From contig NZ_CP012982.1 in the NCBI RefSeq assembly GCF_001411495.1, positions 2,914,001 through 2,978,000 on the forward strand: DNA of 64,000 nt. The letters are read 5' to 3'. The position numbers and the translations under genes are program-made. Below, piece by piece: positions 62,282 through 64,000 of the stretch; positions within the stretch are counted from its first letter, which is position 1; each line of letters opens with the position of its first letter. The stretch is from Burkholderia cepacia ATCC 25416 (lineage in GTDB: Bacteria > Pseudomonadota > Gammaproteobacteria > Burkholderiales > Burkholderiaceae). Below the pieces are notes generated by a model that did no database searches, was not told the DNA's origin, and saw nothing but the letters and a program-made list of their open reading frames with translations.

Positions 62282-63484
62282 TCATTTCTTCACGTCGTGC
62301 CGGTACTGGATGAACCCGGCGTTGTTCGCGAGCTTGTCGTACAGCGCGCGCGCGGTCGTGTTGGTTTCGTGCGTGAGCCAGTACACGCGGCTCGCGCCGG
62401 CTTCGCGGGCATGGTCGTACACGGCCTCGATCAGCGCACCGCCTGCGCCTTGCCCGCGTGCGTCGGGCGCGGTGTACAGGTCCTGCAGGTAGCAGTACGG
62501 CCCTTCGGTCCAGCACGAGCGGTGGTAGATCGAATGCACGATCCCGATCAGCGCCCCCGATGCGTCGAATGCGCCGAGCACGAACATCGGCTCGGCAGGA
62601 TCCATCAGGCGGGCCCACGTCGTCGCGAACACCGCGTCGCTCAGCGCGGTGTCGTAAAACTTCTGGTAACCCTGCCACAGCGGGCGCCACGCGGCTTCGT
62701 CGGCGGCGACGAGCGGGCGCACCGTGACGCGCGTCGCGTCGTGCGCGCGGCCGGCCGCATCGCGCGCGCGCGCCTGCGCGTGGCGGATCGCGGTGAGCGA
62801 CTGGCGCTGCTGACCCTGCGCGTCGAAGTTTTCCGGTGCGAGCCACGCGTCGAACGCGGCGCGGACATCCGGCCATTCGCCGTCGATGATCGAGAACCAC
62901 GCGGTGTCGCGATTGCGGCCGCGGTAGATGATCGCCTGCCGGAACGTGCCTTCGTAGCGGAAGCCGAGCCGTGCGGCGGCCTTGCGCGACGGCACGTTCA
63001 GGTCGTCGCATTTCCATTCGTAGCGCCGGTAGCCGAGCGTGTCGAACGCGTACTTCATCAGCAGGAACTGCGCCTCGGTCGAGACGGGCGTGCGCTTGAG
63101 CAGCGGCGAGAACGTGACGGAGCCGACCTCGATCACGCCGTTGGCCGGATCGATGCGCATCAGCGCGAGCGTGCCGACCGCGCGGCCCGTGGCACGGTCG
63201 ATCACCGTGTAGTGCAGCGGATCCGCGCTCGCCTGCGCGCCGCGCGCGTAGTCGCGGTAGCTCGACTCGTCGGTGTACGGGCCGTGTGCGAGATAGGTCC
63301 AGTCGCTGCCGTCCGGCGCCTGGGCGTAGGCGGCGTACAGGTCGGCCGCGTGGCGCTCGGCGTCGAGCGGTTCGAGCCGGCAGTAGCGGCCTTCGAGCAC
63401 GATGCGCTCCGGGCGCGGGCATGCGGACCAGTCGGGAACGGGGTGGCCGATGGATTGCTGGAAAGCGTTGGTGAGCGTGGACAA
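62282..63484 (-). CDS. Tandem GNAT acetyltransferase (two fused domains)
   Basis: A 400-residue fusion. The N-terminal half (about residues 1-200) is a RimJ/RimL-type acetyltransferase_3 domain (IVLEGRYCRLEPLDAERHAADLYAAY, KCDDLNVPSRKAAARLGFRYEGTFRQAIIYRGRNRDTAWFSII). The C-terminal half (about 230-400) is a second GNAT with LQDLYTAPDARGQGAGGALIEAVYDHA and HETNTTARALYDKLANNAGFIQY. A TTG at 63484 is my start; no ATG fits, and the ribosome binding site is weak. The fusion suggests two coupled acetylations or a regulatory half. It is divergent from a MocR-type gene. Confidence 0.82.
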   Translation of the reverse strand: MSTLTNAFQQSIGHPVPDWSACPRPERIVLEGRYCRLEPLDAERHAADLYAAYAQAPDGSDWTYLAHGPYTDESSYRDYARGAQASADPLHYTVIDRATGRAVGTLALMRIDPANGVIEVGSVTFSPLLKRTPVSTEAQFLLMKYAFDTLGYRRYEWKCDDLNVPSRKAAARLGFRYEGTFRQAIIYRGRNRDTAWFSIIDGEWPDVRAAFDAWLAPENFDAQGQQRQSLTAIRHAQARARDAAGRAHDATRVTVRPLVAADEAAWRPLWQGYQKFYDTALSDAVFATTWARLMDPAEPMFVLGAFDASGALIGIVHSIYHRSCWTEGPYCYLQDLYTAPDARGQGAGGALIEAVYDHAREAGASRVYWLTHETNTTARALYDKLANNAGFIQYRHDVKK

Positions 63485-63549
63485 GGTCGATCTCGCTTCG
63501 GTTGGCGGCCGGCGACATGCCGGCATGCAGACGATCGTAGTCGTGGCGA

Positions 63550-63591
63550 GGTACCATGAGAAGCGCCAGAGACTGGCAAATTTATGGTGCC
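63550..63591. promoter_or_regulatory. Nested inverted repeats upstream of the MocR-type gene
   Basis: Outer arms GGTACCAT (63550-63557) and ATGGTGCC (63584-63591) match with one mismatch. Inner arms GCCAG and CTGGC (63565-63577) share the same centre near 63571. Such sites fit a two-armed regulator; they sit in the divergent promoter of the GNAT and MocR-type genes. Confidence 0.4.
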
Positions 63592-63679
63592 ACGAGCCGT
63601 GCGCCGCTGGCCGTCCGCGACCGGCGGTGCGCAACTAGCCGTCCACCACGTTCCGACATTTTCACGCTGCGATGTTCCG

Positions 63680-64000
63680 ATGACGACAATCCTGCCTTCC
63701 GGCGACGCGCCGTTGCTGCCGCTCGACGCGCCGCTGGCGCGCACGCCGGGCGCGCCTTCGCTGCAGCGCCAGTTGCTGCGCCGCGTGCGCGACGCGATTC
63801 TCGGCGGCGCGATGCCGGCCGGCACCCGGCTGCCCGGCACGCGTGCGTTGGCCGAGATGCTCGGCGTGTCGCGCAATACGACGGCCGCCGTCTACGAGCA
63901 GCTCGTCGCCGAAGGCTTCCTGCAGTCCGACCGCCGCGGCACGCGTGTCGTCGGGTTGTCGCGGCCGGCGCCGCCGCGCCGGCGTGCCGCGCCGCCGGCC
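63680..64000 (+). CDS. MocR-type (GntR HTH plus aminotransferase) regulator, N-terminal part (cut by window edge)
   Basis: The first 107 codons of a larger gene. Residues about 28-80 form a GntR winged helix (SLQRQLLRRVRDAILGGAMP, then AGTRLPGTRALAEMLGVSRNTTAAVYEQLVAEGFL). After that comes a flexible, Arg/Pro-rich linker (GLSRPAPPRRRAAPPA), as in MocR proteins whose aminotransferase-like domain follows. The rest lies beyond 64000, so the MocR call is a strong inference from the head and linker. Divergent gene and nested repeats make this an autoregulated candidate. Confidence 0.75.
   Translation, partial: MTTILPSGDAPLLPLDAPLARTPGAPSLQRQLLRRVRDAILGGAMPAGTRLPGTRALAEMLGVSRNTTAAVYEQLVAEGFLQSDRRGTRVVGLSRPAPPRRRAAPPA

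Overview
The window reads as a GC-rich Burkholderia chromosome segment, most likely from the Burkholderia cepacia complex. The basis is the codon usage (G/C at third positions), a three-subunit FAD glucose dehydrogenase whose subunit lengths and key residues match the B. cepacia enzyme, a phenylacetate gene set behind a PaaR-type palindrome, Burkholderia-type families such as DUF3331, and many LysR-type regulators. No rRNA, tRNA, CRISPR array or prophage was seen. The only mobile element is one intact ISAs1-family insertion sequence.

Layout: 1-4.4 kb holds the start of a MarR-type gene behind a 30-bp perfect palindrome, a DUF7661-like gene, a D,D-peptidase with a polybasic segment, a hypothetical gene, a LysR regulator and a small winged-helix protein. 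4.4-8.7 kb holds an outer-membrane protein and the Mg2+ P-type ATPase mgtA, preceded by a short proline-rich leader ORF and by two mutually exclusive hairpins, one of which masks the mgtA ribosome binding site. 8.7-17 kb holds a subtilisin-like lipoprotein, a solitary GltI-like binding protein, a Bcr/CflA exporter with a GNAT, a lipoprotein, and a TPM/LemA pair. 17-25.4 kb is an alpha-2-macroglobulin/PBP1C operon. 25.7-29.1 kb is the FAD glucose dehydrogenase operon (gamma, alpha, cytochrome c beta), followed by DoxX and a porin. 31-35.4 kb is an amidohydrolase/MFS/isochorismatase group with a divergent LysR gene.

35.6-42 kb holds ppnP, a small secreted protein, the insertion sequence, and a MarR-ClC channel operon next to an HPP-CBS membrane protein. 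The MarR operon and the HPP gene carry near-identical 19-bp operators over their -10 boxes, so they look like one regulon. 42-46.6 kb has two LysR genes and a two-gene operon that includes a solute-binding/LysM fusion. 46.6-52 kb has a ChaA antiporter and the phenylacetate genes paaH, paaK and a crotonase. 52-57.7 kb has MarC, an aldo/keto reductase, a CPBP protease, a VC0807-like membrane protein and an orphan histidine kinase. 58-64 kb has a butanediol dehydrogenase with a sigma-54-type promoter and upstream activator-like repeats, acetyltransferases (one a tandem fusion), an MFS exporter with a MerR-type promoter, a DUF3331 protein and the start of a MocR-type regulator.

The strongest candidates for undescribed regulation are the mgtA leader (leader peptide plus RNA switch) and the MarR/ClC/HPP regulon. 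All functional calls are from reading sequence and remembered family features; no database search was run.
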